Made by a program: the position numbers and the translations under genes. A stretch of DNA of 48,866 bases from Fibrobacterota bacterium (GTDB lineage: Bacteria > Fibrobacterota > Fibrobacteria > UBA11236), in assembly GCA_019509785.1 (NCBI GenBank), contig JAEKLQ010000053.1, positions 1-48,866 of the forward strand. The letters are read 5' to 3'. The notes under the pieces are model-generated. The model saw nothing but the letters and a program-made list of their open reading frames with translations. It was not told the DNA's origin and searched no databases. Every line of letters starts with the position of its first letter. Within the stretch, counting starts at the first letter, position 1. Shown here piece after piece: positions 7,243-15,670 of the stretch.

Positions 7243-9648
7243 TTAAAATCCTTGCTCGATGACGAAATTGACGACGGGCGCGTTGCCCGCCTTGGGATGG
7301 CGATCGCCGTTATAGGTTTCCACGTCGTCCAGGGGCCAACCGAAGTCGAAGCCCATGCCAAAGGGAGCCACCAAGGGGATGACCAGCCGGAAGCCGAACC
7401 CGAAATCGCGGCGCAGATCCGAAAAGTCGATTTCCTCCCAAGGATCCGGGACCGAAGCATGGGACACGGGGTTGTAGTAGCCCTGATTGGCCGGATCGTA
7501 CTTCGGCAGGTTCCCGAACACGTTGCCCACGTCGTAGAAGCCCAGCAAGTAGAAGGTGTTTTCCACCACCGGATAGGTGAGTTCGGTGATGAAGGAGAAA
7601 TAGCTCCGCCCGATGCGGGAGGATCCGATGCTGCCGGGATCGTACCCGCGCATCTTGCCCTGGTATCCCAGCACGCCGCCCATCTGGAACAAGTCGTAGC
7701 TCTGGATGTTGTCGCCCAAGAGCATCCCGAAGGACGAAGCGACGCCCAAGACCAGCTTCTGGACGGTGGGGAACCACCAATTCACCTTGGTTTCGATTTC
7801 ATGATAATTGAAATCGCCGCCCAGCGGTCCGCCCACACGGCTGTAGATGAACCGGTAGGTCGAGCCCTCGGAGGGGAAGAAAGGCAGGTTCTTATCGTCG
7901 CGGGTGAGGGTCAGGTGCAACGACGACTCCAAGCCCGACGGAATGATTAGGGAGTTGGCGTTCGTGGTCAGACCGTTCTCGTTCTCGGTCAGGTTATACG
8001 AGCTGCTCACGGAGAAATAATCATCCGGCCAAGTGAGGCGACGTCCCAGGTTCAAGGTCAGGCCGTAACGGGTATAATCGTTCTGGTCCGCCGTGATGGC
8101 CTTCTGGAAGCTGTAGAAGACGTTGCCGCCCACCAGGGTCGGGGTATCCAGGAACCAGGGCTCCTGGAAGCCCACCGAGGCCAATTGCTTTTGCTGGCCG
8201 TACTCCAGGTTCAAATCCGCGCGCTGGCCGTTGCCCATGAAGTTGGGGATCTGCAAGCCTACCGTCCCCACCAGGCTCTCGCGCTGGCTATAGGCGAGGC
8301 CCGCCGAAACCGTTCCCGTACCCGCCTGCTTCTCGGTCACCTTCAGGACCAGGTTCACGTCGCTGGCGTCCCCGTCCTTAACCTGTTCGATGTTCGGTTC
8401 CACGTTGTCGAAGAAGGCCAGCTGCATGATATCGCGCTGGGCCCGGACGATCAGGGACTGCCGGAAGATGTCCCCCGGGAACAGTTTGACTTCGCGGCGG
8501 ATCACCTTATCCTTGGTCTTGGTATTCCCGCGGATGTCCACCAGGTGGATATGCGCGATACTGTTTTCCTTGATGGTGAAGACCACGTTGACCACGGTGT
8601 CCTGGTACTCGAAACGATCCTGCAAATCGAGGAACAGGTAGCCTTCCTCGCGGTAGAGGGAGGTGATCTGGAACTTGGTGGCTTCGTACTTCTTCATGTT
8701 GAAGATCTCGCCCGAATCCAGCAGCAATTGGGCCTTCAAAGCCCCGTCCTCGACGATGTTATTGTGGATGAAGGTGGCCTTCCCGAACCTGTAGCGCTTG
8801 CCTTCCGTCACGTTGATGCGGATGTCCAGCCACTTCTTGTCCGGGGTATAAGTGATCTTTTCGCCTTCCACGGCCGCGTCCAGGTAACCCAGTTCGCGGT
8901 AATGATCGACCAGGGAATCGAGGCCTAGGCGGTATTCGTCTTCCTTGTACTCCCCGTCGCGCCACCAGCGCTCTTCCTTGGTGGGCAGCTTCTTGCGCAA
9001 TTCCTTGTCGGAAACGTGGGGGTTCCCGGCGAAGGTTATATAACGGACGCGGACTTTCTTGCCTTCGCTGACCTTGAACGTCACCGTCTTCCGGCCCGTG
9101 CTTTCTTCCACGCCCTCTTCCACGTCCACCTGGGCCAGCAAATAGCCCTTGCTATGGTACTTGTCGAGGATCTTCTGCCGGTTGCGCTCCACCGCGCTGC
9201 GGGAATAGACCTGCCCATCGAGCAAATCCATGACCTCTTTCAGGTCATCGGTCTTGATCTTGTCGTTCCCTTTGATCTCCGCTTTGGCCAAGGTGGGCAG
9301 CTCGGTAACCACGAAAGTGAGGATGGCGCCTTCCACCGAATCCGGATAATCGATATCGACGCGGATGTCGGAGAAAAGGGCCAGCTTATTCAGGGCGGTG
9401 ACCGAGGCCGAAACCCGTTGGCGCAGGACCGGGGGGAGGTATTCCTCGCCTTTTTCGATCTGCAGGGTGCGGAAAATGAGGGACTTGTCGACCGTGTGGT
9501 TGCCCTCGATCTTGATGTCCACGATCTTGACCTCTTTGACCGGGCTGTGGAAGCCCGGGCCGTTGAGCTGCTGCGCGCCCGCGGGTACCAGGAGAAACAG
9601 GCCAAAGAGCGGGAAGAGCAAAGCGCGTAGCGTCTTGGGGATGGTCAA
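7243..9648 (-). CDS. bamA: Outer membrane protein assembly factor BamA
   Basis: About 801 residues from the proposed TTG start at 9648. The core of the machine that inserts beta-barrel proteins into the outer membrane. Five POTRA domains span roughly residues 35-400 (first one VKEVKIVDIKIEGNHTVDKS), followed by a 16-stranded Omp85 barrel with VRGYDPGSIG-like sequence (MRGYDPGSIGSSRIG, the L6 loop VRGF/Y motif) and a C-terminal FVIEQGF ending in Phe. The frame is open to an ATG at 9723, but that ATG lies next to a terminator hairpin and has no ribosome site. The TTG at 9648 has AGGAAGG upstream and gives a textbook signal peptide ending in VPAGAQQ. Confidence 0.95.
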   Translation of the reverse strand: MTIPKTLRALLFPLFGLFLLVPAGAQQLNGPGFHSPVKEVKIVDIKIEGNHTVDKSLIFRTLQIEKGEEYLPPVLRQRVSASVTALNKLALFSDIRVDIDYPDSVEGAILTFVVTELPTLAKAEIKGNDKIKTDDLKEVMDLLDGQVYSRSAVERNRQKILDKYHSKGYLLAQVDVEEGVEESTGRKTVTFKVSEGKKVRVRYITFAGNPHVSDKELRKKLPTKEERWWRDGEYKEDEYRLGLDSLVDHYRELGYLDAAVEGEKITYTPDKKWLDIRINVTEGKRYRFGKATFIHNNIVEDGALKAQLLLDSGEIFNMKKYEATKFQITSLYREEGYLFLDLQDRFEYQDTVVNVVFTIKENSIAHIHLVDIRGNTKTKDKVIRREVKLFPGDIFRQSLIVRAQRDIMQLAFFDNVEPNIEQVKDGDASDVNLVLKVTEKQAGTGTVSAGLAYSQRESLVGTVGLQIPNFMGNGQRADLNLEYGQQKQLASVGFQEPWFLDTPTLVGGNVFYSFQKAITADQNDYTRYGLTLNLGRRLTWPDDYFSVSSSYNLTENENGLTTNANSLIIPSGLESSLHLTLTRDDKNLPFFPSEGSTYRFIYSRVGGPLGGDFNYHEIETKVNWWFPTVQKLVLGVASSFGMLLGDNIQSYDLFQMGGVLGYQGKMRGYDPGSIGSSRIGRSYFSFITELTYPVVENTFYLLGFYDVGNVFGNLPKYDPANQGYYNPVSHASVPDPWEEIDFSDLRRDFGFGFRLVIPLVAPFGMGFDFGWPLDDVETYNGDRHPKAGNAPVVNFVIEQGF

Positions 9649-9690
9649 AAGGCCTTCCTGAGGTTTTGGAAACCGGAATAACATAGCAAA

Positions 9691-9720
9691 AAGGGCGCCG
9701 GGGAACATCCCGACGCCCTT
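9691..9720 (-). terminator. Second terminator between clpC and bamA
   Basis: On the minus strand AAGGGCG at the 5' side pairs with CGCCCTT, with an inner GGA/TCC pairing and a T5 run just after. It sits inside the apparent N-terminal extension of bamA, arguing for the later start. Confidence 0.7.
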
Positions 9721-9736
9721 CATGAGTTTTCCGAAA

Positions 9737-9757
9737 GGGGCCGCCTTAGGCGGCCCC
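9737..9757 (-). terminator. Terminator hairpin directly after clpC
   Basis: Perfect 9-bp stem GGGGCCGCC/GGCGGCCCC with a 3-base loop, only 4 bases past the clpC stop. Only three T follow, so it may work together with the hairpin at 9691-9720. Confidence 0.7.
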
Positions 9758-9760
9758 CGC

Positions 9761-12247
9761 TTACTCGCCCTTCACTTCGGCGGGTTCCTTCTCTTCCTTC
9801 TTCCCGGTCTTCGAAGGGCCGGGAGTGAAGGTCAGTTGATCGCCTTTGCGGCTGACCTTGAGCAGGGAATTGTCCGTGATCTTGCCGCGGAGGATCTCCT
9901 CGGCGAGCGGATCCTCGATCAGCTTCTGGATGGCGCGGCGCAACGGCCGGGCTCCCAGCTGGGGATCGAAGCCCTTCTCGACGATGAGGTCGCGCACCGA
10001 GTCCGAGATCTGGACCTTGATGTCGCGGGGGCCCAGGCGGGTTTCCAGCTCGGCGATGAGGATATCGACGATGCGGCCCATATCCTTCTTCTCCAGGGAC
10101 CGGAACACGACCAGGTCGTCCAGGCGGTTCAGGAACTCCGGGTTGAAGGTGCGCTTCACCTCTTCGCGGACCATCTTCTCCATGCGTTCGTATTCGCTGT
10201 CGGTATCGTCCTTGCCGAAGCCGAGGCCCACGCCCTTCTTGATATCCTTGGCCCCGAGGTTCGAGGTCATGATGATCAGGGTGTTCTTGAAGTTCACCTT
10301 GCGGCCGTAGCTATCGGTCAATTGGCCGTCATCGAGGATCTGCAACAGGATGTTGAAGACGTCCGGATGGGCCTTTTCGATTTCGTCCAACAGGATCACG
10401 GAGTAGGGCTTCTTGCGCACCTTTTCGGTGAGCTGCCCGCCTTCTTCATAGCCGACGTACCCGGGAGGCGCGCCCACCAGGCGGGAGACCGCGAACTTCT
10501 CCATGTACTCCGACATGTCGATGCGGATTAGGGCTTCTTCGGTCTCGAACAGGAAGCCGGCGAGGGCCTTCACGAGTTCGGTCTTGCCCACGCCCGTCGG
10601 TCCCAGGAAGATGAAGCTGCCCATGGGCCGCTTGGTGCTATGCACGCCCGAACGCGAGCGGCGGATGGCCTTGGAGATCACGTCGATGGCGCGTTCCTGG
10701 CCCACCACGCGTTGGCGCAGCTCGGTTTCCATGTTGAGCAAGCGTTGGCTTTCCTGGTTGGCCATCTTAGCCAATGGGATGCCCGTCATCTTGGCGACCA
10801 CTTCCTGGATGGCTTCCTCATCGACGATCAGGCGCTCTTCGCGCTTCTGCTCGCGCCACTTCTTGCGCATCTCTTCCAGTTCGGCCTTGAGGCTTTCCTG
10901 GGTATCGCGCAGCGAGGCGGCGGTTTCGTAATCCTGGTTCTCGACCGAGGCTTCCTTCTCCTTCACTACGGCCTCGAGCTCGAGCTCTTTGGCGCGCAGT
11001 TCGGGAGGGATGGACAAGCTGGCCAGGCGCACGCGGGCGCCGGCCTCGTCGATGATGTCGATGGCCTTGTCCGGCATGAAGCGATCGGAAAGGTACCGGT
11101 CCGACAGGCGGACGGATGCGTCCAGGGCTTGTTCGGTATAGGTGACCTTGTGATGCGCCTCGTACTTCGGGCGCAGGCCCTTGATGATCTGGAGGGTATC
11201 GGCGAGTGAGGGCGGGTCGACCAGGATGGTCTGGAATCTGCGTTCCAACGCGCCGTCCTTCTCGATGTACTTGCGGTACTCGTCCAAGGTGGTGGCGCCG
11301 ATGCACTGGAACTCTCCGCGCGACAGGGCGGGCTTGAAGATGTTGCTGGCGTCGAGCGAACCTTCGGAACCGCCGGCGCCCACGATGGTGTGCAACTCGT
11401 CGATGAAGATGATGACGTTGTCGTTCTTCTGCAGCTCGGTCATCAGGGACTTGAGGCGTTCCTCGAACTGGCCACGATATTTGGTGCCCGCGACGATGGA
11501 GCCCATGTCGAGGGTGACGACGCGCTTGGATTCCAGGATCTCGGGGATGTTCCGCTCGATGATCTTCTGGGCCAGGCCTTCGACGATGGCGGTCTTGCCC
11601 ACGCCGGGTTCGCCGATGAGCACGGGATTGTTCTTCTTGCGGCGCGACAGGATCTGGATGACGCGCTCGATCTCGGGACCGCGGCCGATGATGGGATCGA
11701 GCTGGCCCTGGCGGGCGAGCTCGGTCAGGTCGCGTCCGAAATGATCGAGGAAGGGCGTCTTGCTCTTCTTGCGCGAACCGGCGAAGTCGGTGCCGCTCTG
11801 GGCGTCGCCGCCGCGGAGCACGCGCTCGATCTCTTCCTTCACGCGTTCGTACTCCACGCCGATGCTCGCGAGGGCGTTGGCGGCGGCGGACTCATGGTCC
11901 TTCATGAGGGCGAGCAGGAGATGCTCGGTGCCGATGTACTTGTGGCTCATGGAGCGCGCTTCCTGCGCGGCGATCTCCAGCACCTTCTTCGCGCGGGGCG
12001 TGAAGGGGATCATCTGGCCGATGGTCATCATGCCGCCCGAAGAGCTGATCGACTTCTCGATGTTGCGGGCCAAATCGTCGAGATCGATCCCGAGATTCTT
12101 CAGCACCGCCACCGCTACGCCGTCGCCTTCGCGGATGAGACCCAGGAGCAGGTGCTCCGTGCCCACGTAGTCATTCCCCAAACGCACGCTCTCTTCGCGC
12201 GCCAGTTGCATGACCTTCTTCACCCGATCCGTAAACATGCCGTTCAT
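9761..12247 (-). CDS. clpC: ATP-dependent Clp protease ATP-binding subunit ClpC
   Basis: 828 residues. AAA+ unfoldase that feeds proteins to ClpP. A double Clp-N repeat ([15 protein letters not shown] and [14 protein letters not shown]) leads, then AAA module 1 with Walker [10 protein letters not shown] and Walker [10 protein letters not shown]. The middle domain contains a UVR-type stretch ([13 protein letters not shown]) diagnostic of ClpC rather than ClpA or ClpB. AAA module 2 has GPTGVGKTE and [11 protein letters not shown]. The start is ATG at 12247 with GGAG eight bases upstream; the frame continues nine codons further without support. mcsA and the mcsB-like gene, whose products are its adaptor and regulator in Firmicutes, lie just upstream. 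Confidence 0.96.
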   Translation of the reverse strand: MNGMFTDRVKKVMQLAREESVRLGNDYVGTEHLLLGLIREGDGVAVAVLKNLGIDLDDLARNIEKSISSSGGMMTIGQMIPFTPRAKKVLEIAAQEARSMSHKYIGTEHLLLALMKDHESAAANALASIGVEYERVKEEIERVLRGGDAQSGTDFAGSRKKSKTPFLDHFGRDLTELARQGQLDPIIGRGPEIERVIQILSRRKKNNPVLIGEPGVGKTAIVEGLAQKIIERNIPEILESKRVVTLDMGSIVAGTKYRGQFEERLKSLMTELQKNDNVIIFIDELHTIVGAGGSEGSLDASNIFKPALSRGEFQCIGATTLDEYRKYIEKDGALERRFQTILVDPPSLADTLQIIKGLRPKYEAHHKVTYTEQALDASVRLSDRYLSDRFMPDKAIDIIDEAGARVRLASLSIPPELRAKELELEAVVKEKEASVENQDYETAASLRDTQESLKAELEEMRKKWREQKREERLIVDEEAIQEVVAKMTGIPLAKMANQESQRLLNMETELRQRVVGQERAIDVISKAIRRSRSGVHSTKRPMGSFIFLGPTGVGKTELVKALAGFLFETEEALIRIDMSEYMEKFAVSRLVGAPPGYVGYEEGGQLTEKVRKKPYSVILLDEIEKAHPDVFNILLQILDDGQLTDSYGRKVNFKNTLIIMTSNLGAKDIKKGVGLGFGKDDTDSEYERMEKMVREEVKRTFNPEFLNRLDDLVVFRSLEKKDMGRIVDILIAELETRLGPRDIKVQISDSVRDLIVEKGFDPQLGARPLRRAIQKLIEDPLAEEILRGKITDNSLLKVSRKGDQLTFTPGPSKTGKKEEKEPAEVKGE

Positions 12248-12330
12248 TGTTTGCGCTCCGTTGGGCCGGCGCATTCCGGCCCGCTCACATCCCTGTTTAA
12301 AATACTTGCCTTCCCCCGAAATCCCAATCT

Positions 12331-13413
12331 TTATATGGCGTCATCGCTTGGTTTCCCTAAGGTTAATCTTACAACATTCGCCCGCGAAAAGTCTTCTTCT
12401 TCCTGCGGGAGATCCTTGTCGCAACTTACCGCCAGGTGACCGCTTGCCGCCGTAGCGCGCAAGGATTCCAGGATCCGGACGATTTCGGGGCGCGCCAAGC
12501 CCAACGCGGCCCCGAGGCGGGCGAAAGAGCTTAGAGACAGCAGTTCCTCATAGGAAAGCGTCGGGGCGCCGGTCAGCCGTTCCAAAGCCGCCTGGACGCG
12601 CGCGGCGAGCCGTTCGGGATGGCGACGTTGGCATTCCCGGCGCATCTCCTCTTCCCGCCGGAGTACCGGCGCCAGGGCTTCGAGATGTTCGGCATAGGCT
12701 TCCGCGGGAGTCCGGCCGAGTCGTCCGCGGGACGCGATGCGGAAGAGCCCCACGTCGGCGGGGCCGGGCATCGACGCGGGCAGAGGCGTAGCGGGCGCGA
12801 AGGCGAGGCCGGCGGCGACGCAATAATTCCGGGCCGCGGGCAATTCCCTGGCCATGGCCAAGCCCGGAAGATGGACCACCTGCTCGATGGCGACGCCCGG
12901 CCCTACGCGTCCGGGATCGGATGCGAGATAGCCGTAGCGCAGGGATCGGGACCAGCCGGACCCGTCGGGACCGGGCCCGGGATCGGGGAAGTCGGCGGAG
13001 TCGGGATGCGGGCAGCCCGCGTGCAATCGGCCCAAGGTCAGATGCTCGACCTCGTTCGCCAAGGCCCAGGCGGAACCGTCGGGCGCGGTGGCCAGATGCT
13101 TGAAGCCTTTCTTGCCCGGGAAGGGCATGGCGCGCCAGGGCAGGATCTCGCGCTCGCGCAAGAAGCGTACGACTCGGGGCGGGCAGGCCGCCAAGGGCTC
13201 GGGGGACGGATAGCCGGCGCGCGCCATCCAGGCCAGGGCGCGTTCGGCGGCGACGGCGCATTGGTTGGGGGTGGCGGAAACCGGGAAGGGCAGGCCGGCG
13301 AAATTGCGGAAGGCGAGCAGCCGGGTCAGGACCACCGCGGCACGGGGATCCCCCGGGGTAACATCGGCGTTACTCCAGGGCAGGGGCCGGGAAGCGAGAT
13401 CAGGCCACCCCAA
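12331..13413 (-). CDS. McsB-like (protein-arginine kinase family) protein, probably catalytically inactive
   Basis: 360 residues from a TTG at 13413 that overlaps the mcsA end by 14 bases. Similarity to McsB, the ClpC-linked arginine kinase, is visible in TRLLAFRNFAGLPFP, ANEVEHLTLGRLHAG, YGYLASDPGRVGPG and VVHLPGLAMA. Known catalytic elements look lost. The loop that reads SCPTNVGTG in Bacillus is SDPGRVGPG, so the conserved Cys is replaced. The RGxxGEG loop, with phosphate-binding Arg and Glu, has no counterpart in the stretch after GLAFAP. One Arg of the SSRIRLARN motif is also missing. The fold and position in the operon are kept, so a pseudokinase adaptor for ClpC is my reading. One exact GTAAC-N6-GTTAC palindrome lies near its 5' end. 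Confidence 0.72.
   Translation of the reverse strand: MGWPDLASRPLPWSNADVTPGDPRAAVVLTRLLAFRNFAGLPFPVSATPNQCAVAAERALAWMARAGYPSPEPLAACPPRVVRFLREREILPWRAMPFPGKKGFKHLATAPDGSAWALANEVEHLTLGRLHAGCPHPDSADFPDPGPGPDGSGWSRSLRYGYLASDPGRVGPGVAIEQVVHLPGLAMARELPAARNYCVAAGLAFAPATPLPASMPGPADVGLFRIASRGRLGRTPAEAYAEHLEALAPVLRREEEMRRECQRRHPERLAARVQAALERLTGAPTLSYEELLSLSSFARLGAALGLARPEIVRILESLRATAASGHLAVSCDKDLPQEEEDFSRANVVRLTLGKPSDDAI
13358..13373. repeat. GTAAC-N6-GTTAC palindrome, copy 2 (inside the mcsB-like gene)
   Basis: Half-sites at 13358-13362 and 13369-13373, spacer ATCGGC, about 40 bases inside the proposed start. Confidence 0.8.
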
Positions 13414-13732
13414 GTCCGGGACCCCTGGGAGCGGCGGCGCGCAGCAGGCCCTTGATGCGGGCGGCTTCCTCGTAATTCTCGGCCCGCACGGCCTCGGCCA
13501 TTTGTTCCCGCCAGTGGGCCAAGGTTTCGGGATCGGCGACGGGCGGGGCGGCGGCCGCATGCGCGGCTTCGGGAATGGCGAACGCCAACGATTGGTGCAG
13601 CCAGGCGACGTCGGCTTGCAAGGCTTCCCCGAAAGCGACGTAGCAATGCGGGCATCCGAGCAGACCGCGGGCGCGGTATTCGGCCCAGGTATGTCCGCAA
13701 TGCGTGCACACGGGGAAATTGGCTTCGCTCAC
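13400..13732 (-). CDS. McsA-like zinc-finger/UVR protein
   Basis: 110 residues with a GTG start that overlaps the lolD stop (GTGA). A single zinc-finger pair is present, CTHCGHTWAEYRARGLLGCPHCYVAFGEAL, which aligns with the second of the two fingers in Firmicute McsA. A UVR motif follows near residues 77-101 (REQMAEAVRAENYEEAARIKGLL). In Bacillus McsA activates the arginine kinase McsB and tethers it to ClpC. Here the N-terminal finger is missing and the protein is about 70 residues shorter, but the gene is directly followed by the mcsB-like gene and clpC. Confidence 0.8.
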   Translation of the reverse strand: MSEANFPVCTHCGHTWAEYRARGLLGCPHCYVAFGEALQADVAWLHQSLAFAIPEAAHAAAAPPVADPETLAHWREQMAEAVRAENYEEAARIKGLLRAAAPRGPGLGVA

Positions 13733-14430
13733 GCCCGGCCTCCGTCCCGCTCCAGGCGCAGGCCCCCGCCTTCCATCATGTACACCTTCTTGGCCAGGCC
13801 CGCCAGCGCCTGATCGTGGGTCACCACCAGGATGGCCACGTTGAGCCGGCCGTTCAGGTCGAGCAGGAGTTCATGGAGCTGGGCGGCGTTCTTGACGTCC
13901 AAATTTCCCGAAGGTTCGTCGCACAGCAGTATGCCGGGATTGTTCATGAGGGCGCGGGCCAAGGCCACGCGCTGGCGTTCACCGCCGGAAAGTTCCGCCG
14001 GCAGATGGCGTAGGCGATGATCCATGCCCACCATTTTGATGAGTTCGAGGGCCCGATCTTGTTCCGCCTTCCCCAGGCGGCCGTCTACGCGCGCGGGCAT
14101 CAAGACGTTCTCGCGCACGGTGAGATCGGGCAGGAGATGATGGAACTGGAACACGAAACCGATCTCGCGGTTGCGGATCCGGCTCATGGCCCGATCGGAA
14201 AGGCCCACGGTATCCTTGCCCTTGAAGAGCACCCGTCCGGCGGTGGGATGATCGAGCAATCCCAGGATATGCAGAAAGGTGCTCTTCCCCACCCCGGAAG
14301 CGCCCTTGATGGCGACGAAGCCGCCCGGGCCGATGGCGAAGTCGAGATCGCGGAACAGCTCGATGCGCGTGCCGGTCTCCTCGAAGACCTTTTGGATCCG
14401 TTCCGCCGAAAGCAGGACCGCGTCACTCAT
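13729..14430 (-). CDS. lolD: LolD-type lipoprotein-releasing ABC transporter ATPase
   Basis: 233 residues. Contains Walker A GASGVGKST, the Q-loop FVFQFHHLLPDLT, the signature LSGGERQRVALARAL, Walker B ILLCDEPSGNLD and the H-loop VVTHD. The FHHLLPDLTVRENV sequence is characteristic of LolD, which powers extraction of lipoproteins from the inner membrane for the Lol pathway. The start is the ATG at 14430, embedded in the end of lolC (ATGAGTGA), so the two are translationally coupled. The window encodes several lipoproteins that would be clients. Confidence 0.93.
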   Translation of the reverse strand: MSDAVLLSAERIQKVFEETGTRIELFRDLDFAIGPGGFVAIKGASGVGKSTFLHILGLLDHPTAGRVLFKGKDTVGLSDRAMSRIRNREIGFVFQFHHLLPDLTVRENVLMPARVDGRLGKAEQDRALELIKMVGMDHRLRHLPAELSGGERQRVALARALMNNPGILLCDEPSGNLDVKNAAQLHELLLDLNGRLNVAILVVTHDQALAGLAKKVYMMEGGGLRLERDGGRA

Positions 14431-15670
14431 GGCGGATGGCCTCCACGGGATCATGGCGGGCCGCCTTCATGGCCGGCAGGATGGTCGCGATGCCGCACAG
14501 GGAATTGGTCAAGATCAATACCATGGCCACGTCCGGCCAGCGAAGCTCAACGGGCAAGACGGTCACGAAATAGACGTCTCCCGGCAACTGGATCAGCCCG
14601 AACCGGCTCTGCAACCAATAGCTGATCAACCCCAGGGCCGTGCCGGCGAAAGAGCCCGACAGGCCGATGAGCATGCCTTCCAGCATGAAGATACGCAGGA
14701 TGCCGCTGCGGGTGGCGCCCATGGCGCGCAGGATGCCGATCTCGCGGACCTTGTCGTTGACGGCCATGACGAGCGACGAGATGATGTTGAAGGCGGCGAT
14801 GATGATGATGATCCCCAAAGCCAGCCCGACCAATACCTTCTCGTACGACATCCATTTGATGAGGGTGTAATTCTTGGCCTGCCAATCCAGGGCCCGGTAG
14901 GGGAAGCCCAAGGTATCCTCCATGGCATCGGCGATCTTGCCGCTCTTGTAGGGATCGACGACGCGGAGCTGGAGGCCGGTGGCCACCCCCTTGAGCCCGA
15001 ACAGCTTTTGGGCGTCTTCCAGGGTGATGTAAGCGAGGGATTCGTCGAACTGGTACATGCCCGACTCGAAGGTGGCGGAGACGATGAAGGGCGCGATCTT
15101 CGGCGCGAATCCGGCCGCGCCCAGCTCGCCGGCCTCGGTGAAGTCGGCCAGGAATACCTTGTCCCCGATGGAAGCCTGCAAGCGATTGGCCAAGGCGTAA
15201 CCGAGGATGATGCCGGGATAGGCCTTGCCGGTGGTGTCCTTGAGGCCGTGGAAACGGTAACGACCATGGGAAATGGTGCCCGACAGCCCGATCACGTCCT
15301 TGCTGGACGCGCTATCGATGCCGTAGACCACGATGCCGTCCTGGTTTTTCTTGCGCGAGATGATGGTCTTGGACATGATGAAGGGCGAGACGGCGGTGAC
15401 CTGGGGGAAATGGCGGACGCGCGTGGCCAGGGAATCGTAGGCGCGGATGGGGGCGAACTGGTATTGGGTGATCTCGATATGCGCGTCCTTGCCGATCAGC
15501 TGGCGCTTGACCTCGTGCTCGAAGCCGTTGATGGCGGAGAGCACGAAGATGAGCAGCCAGGTGCCGACGGTGACGCCGGCGGCCGAAAACAGGGCGATGA
15601 GCCCCGTGGAAAGGGTCCGGCGTTGGGCCCAGAAATACTTCCGGGCGATGAACCACTCGAAACGCTTCAC
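14423..15670 (-). CDS. lolC: LolC/LolE-family lipoprotein-releasing permease
   Basis: 415 residues. One transmembrane helix near the N-terminus (about residues 20-45) is followed by a large periplasmic domain (45-265) and three C-terminal helices typical of the FtsX/LolE (MacB-type) permease core. The coupling-helix sequence VREIGILRAMGATRSGILRIFMLEGM is diagnostic. It starts with GTG, overlapping the lysS stop as GTGA. Only one permease gene is present, so the complex may be a homodimer (LolF-like) rather than LolC plus LolE. A second copy elsewhere in the genome cannot be excluded. Confidence 0.92.
   Translation of the reverse strand: MKRFEWFIARKYFWAQRRTLSTGLIALFSAAGVTVGTWLLIFVLSAINGFEHEVKRQLIGKDAHIEITQYQFAPIRAYDSLATRVRHFPQVTAVSPFIMSKTIISRKKNQDGIVVYGIDSASSKDVIGLSGTISHGRYRFHGLKDTTGKAYPGIILGYALANRLQASIGDKVFLADFTEAGELGAAGFAPKIAPFIVSATFESGMYQFDESLAYITLEDAQKLFGLKGVATGLQLRVVDPYKSGKIADAMEDTLGFPYRALDWQAKNYTLIKWMSYEKVLVGLALGIIIIIAAFNIISSLVMAVNDKVREIGILRAMGATRSGILRIFMLEGMLIGLSGSFAGTALGLISYWLQSRFGLIQLPGDVYFVTVLPVELRWPDVAMVLILTNSLCGIATILPAMKAARHDPVEAIRHE

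Noticed and set aside
6592-7950. Long plus-strand open frame of 452 codons opposite skp and bamA
   Set aside because: Mirror of real genes; composition is Leu/Val/Gly/His-rich as expected from an antisense frame of GC-rich codons, with no domain or ribosome site.
11390-12439. Plus-strand frame of 349 codons opposite clpC
   Set aside because: Shadow of the conserved clpC gene; no independent support.
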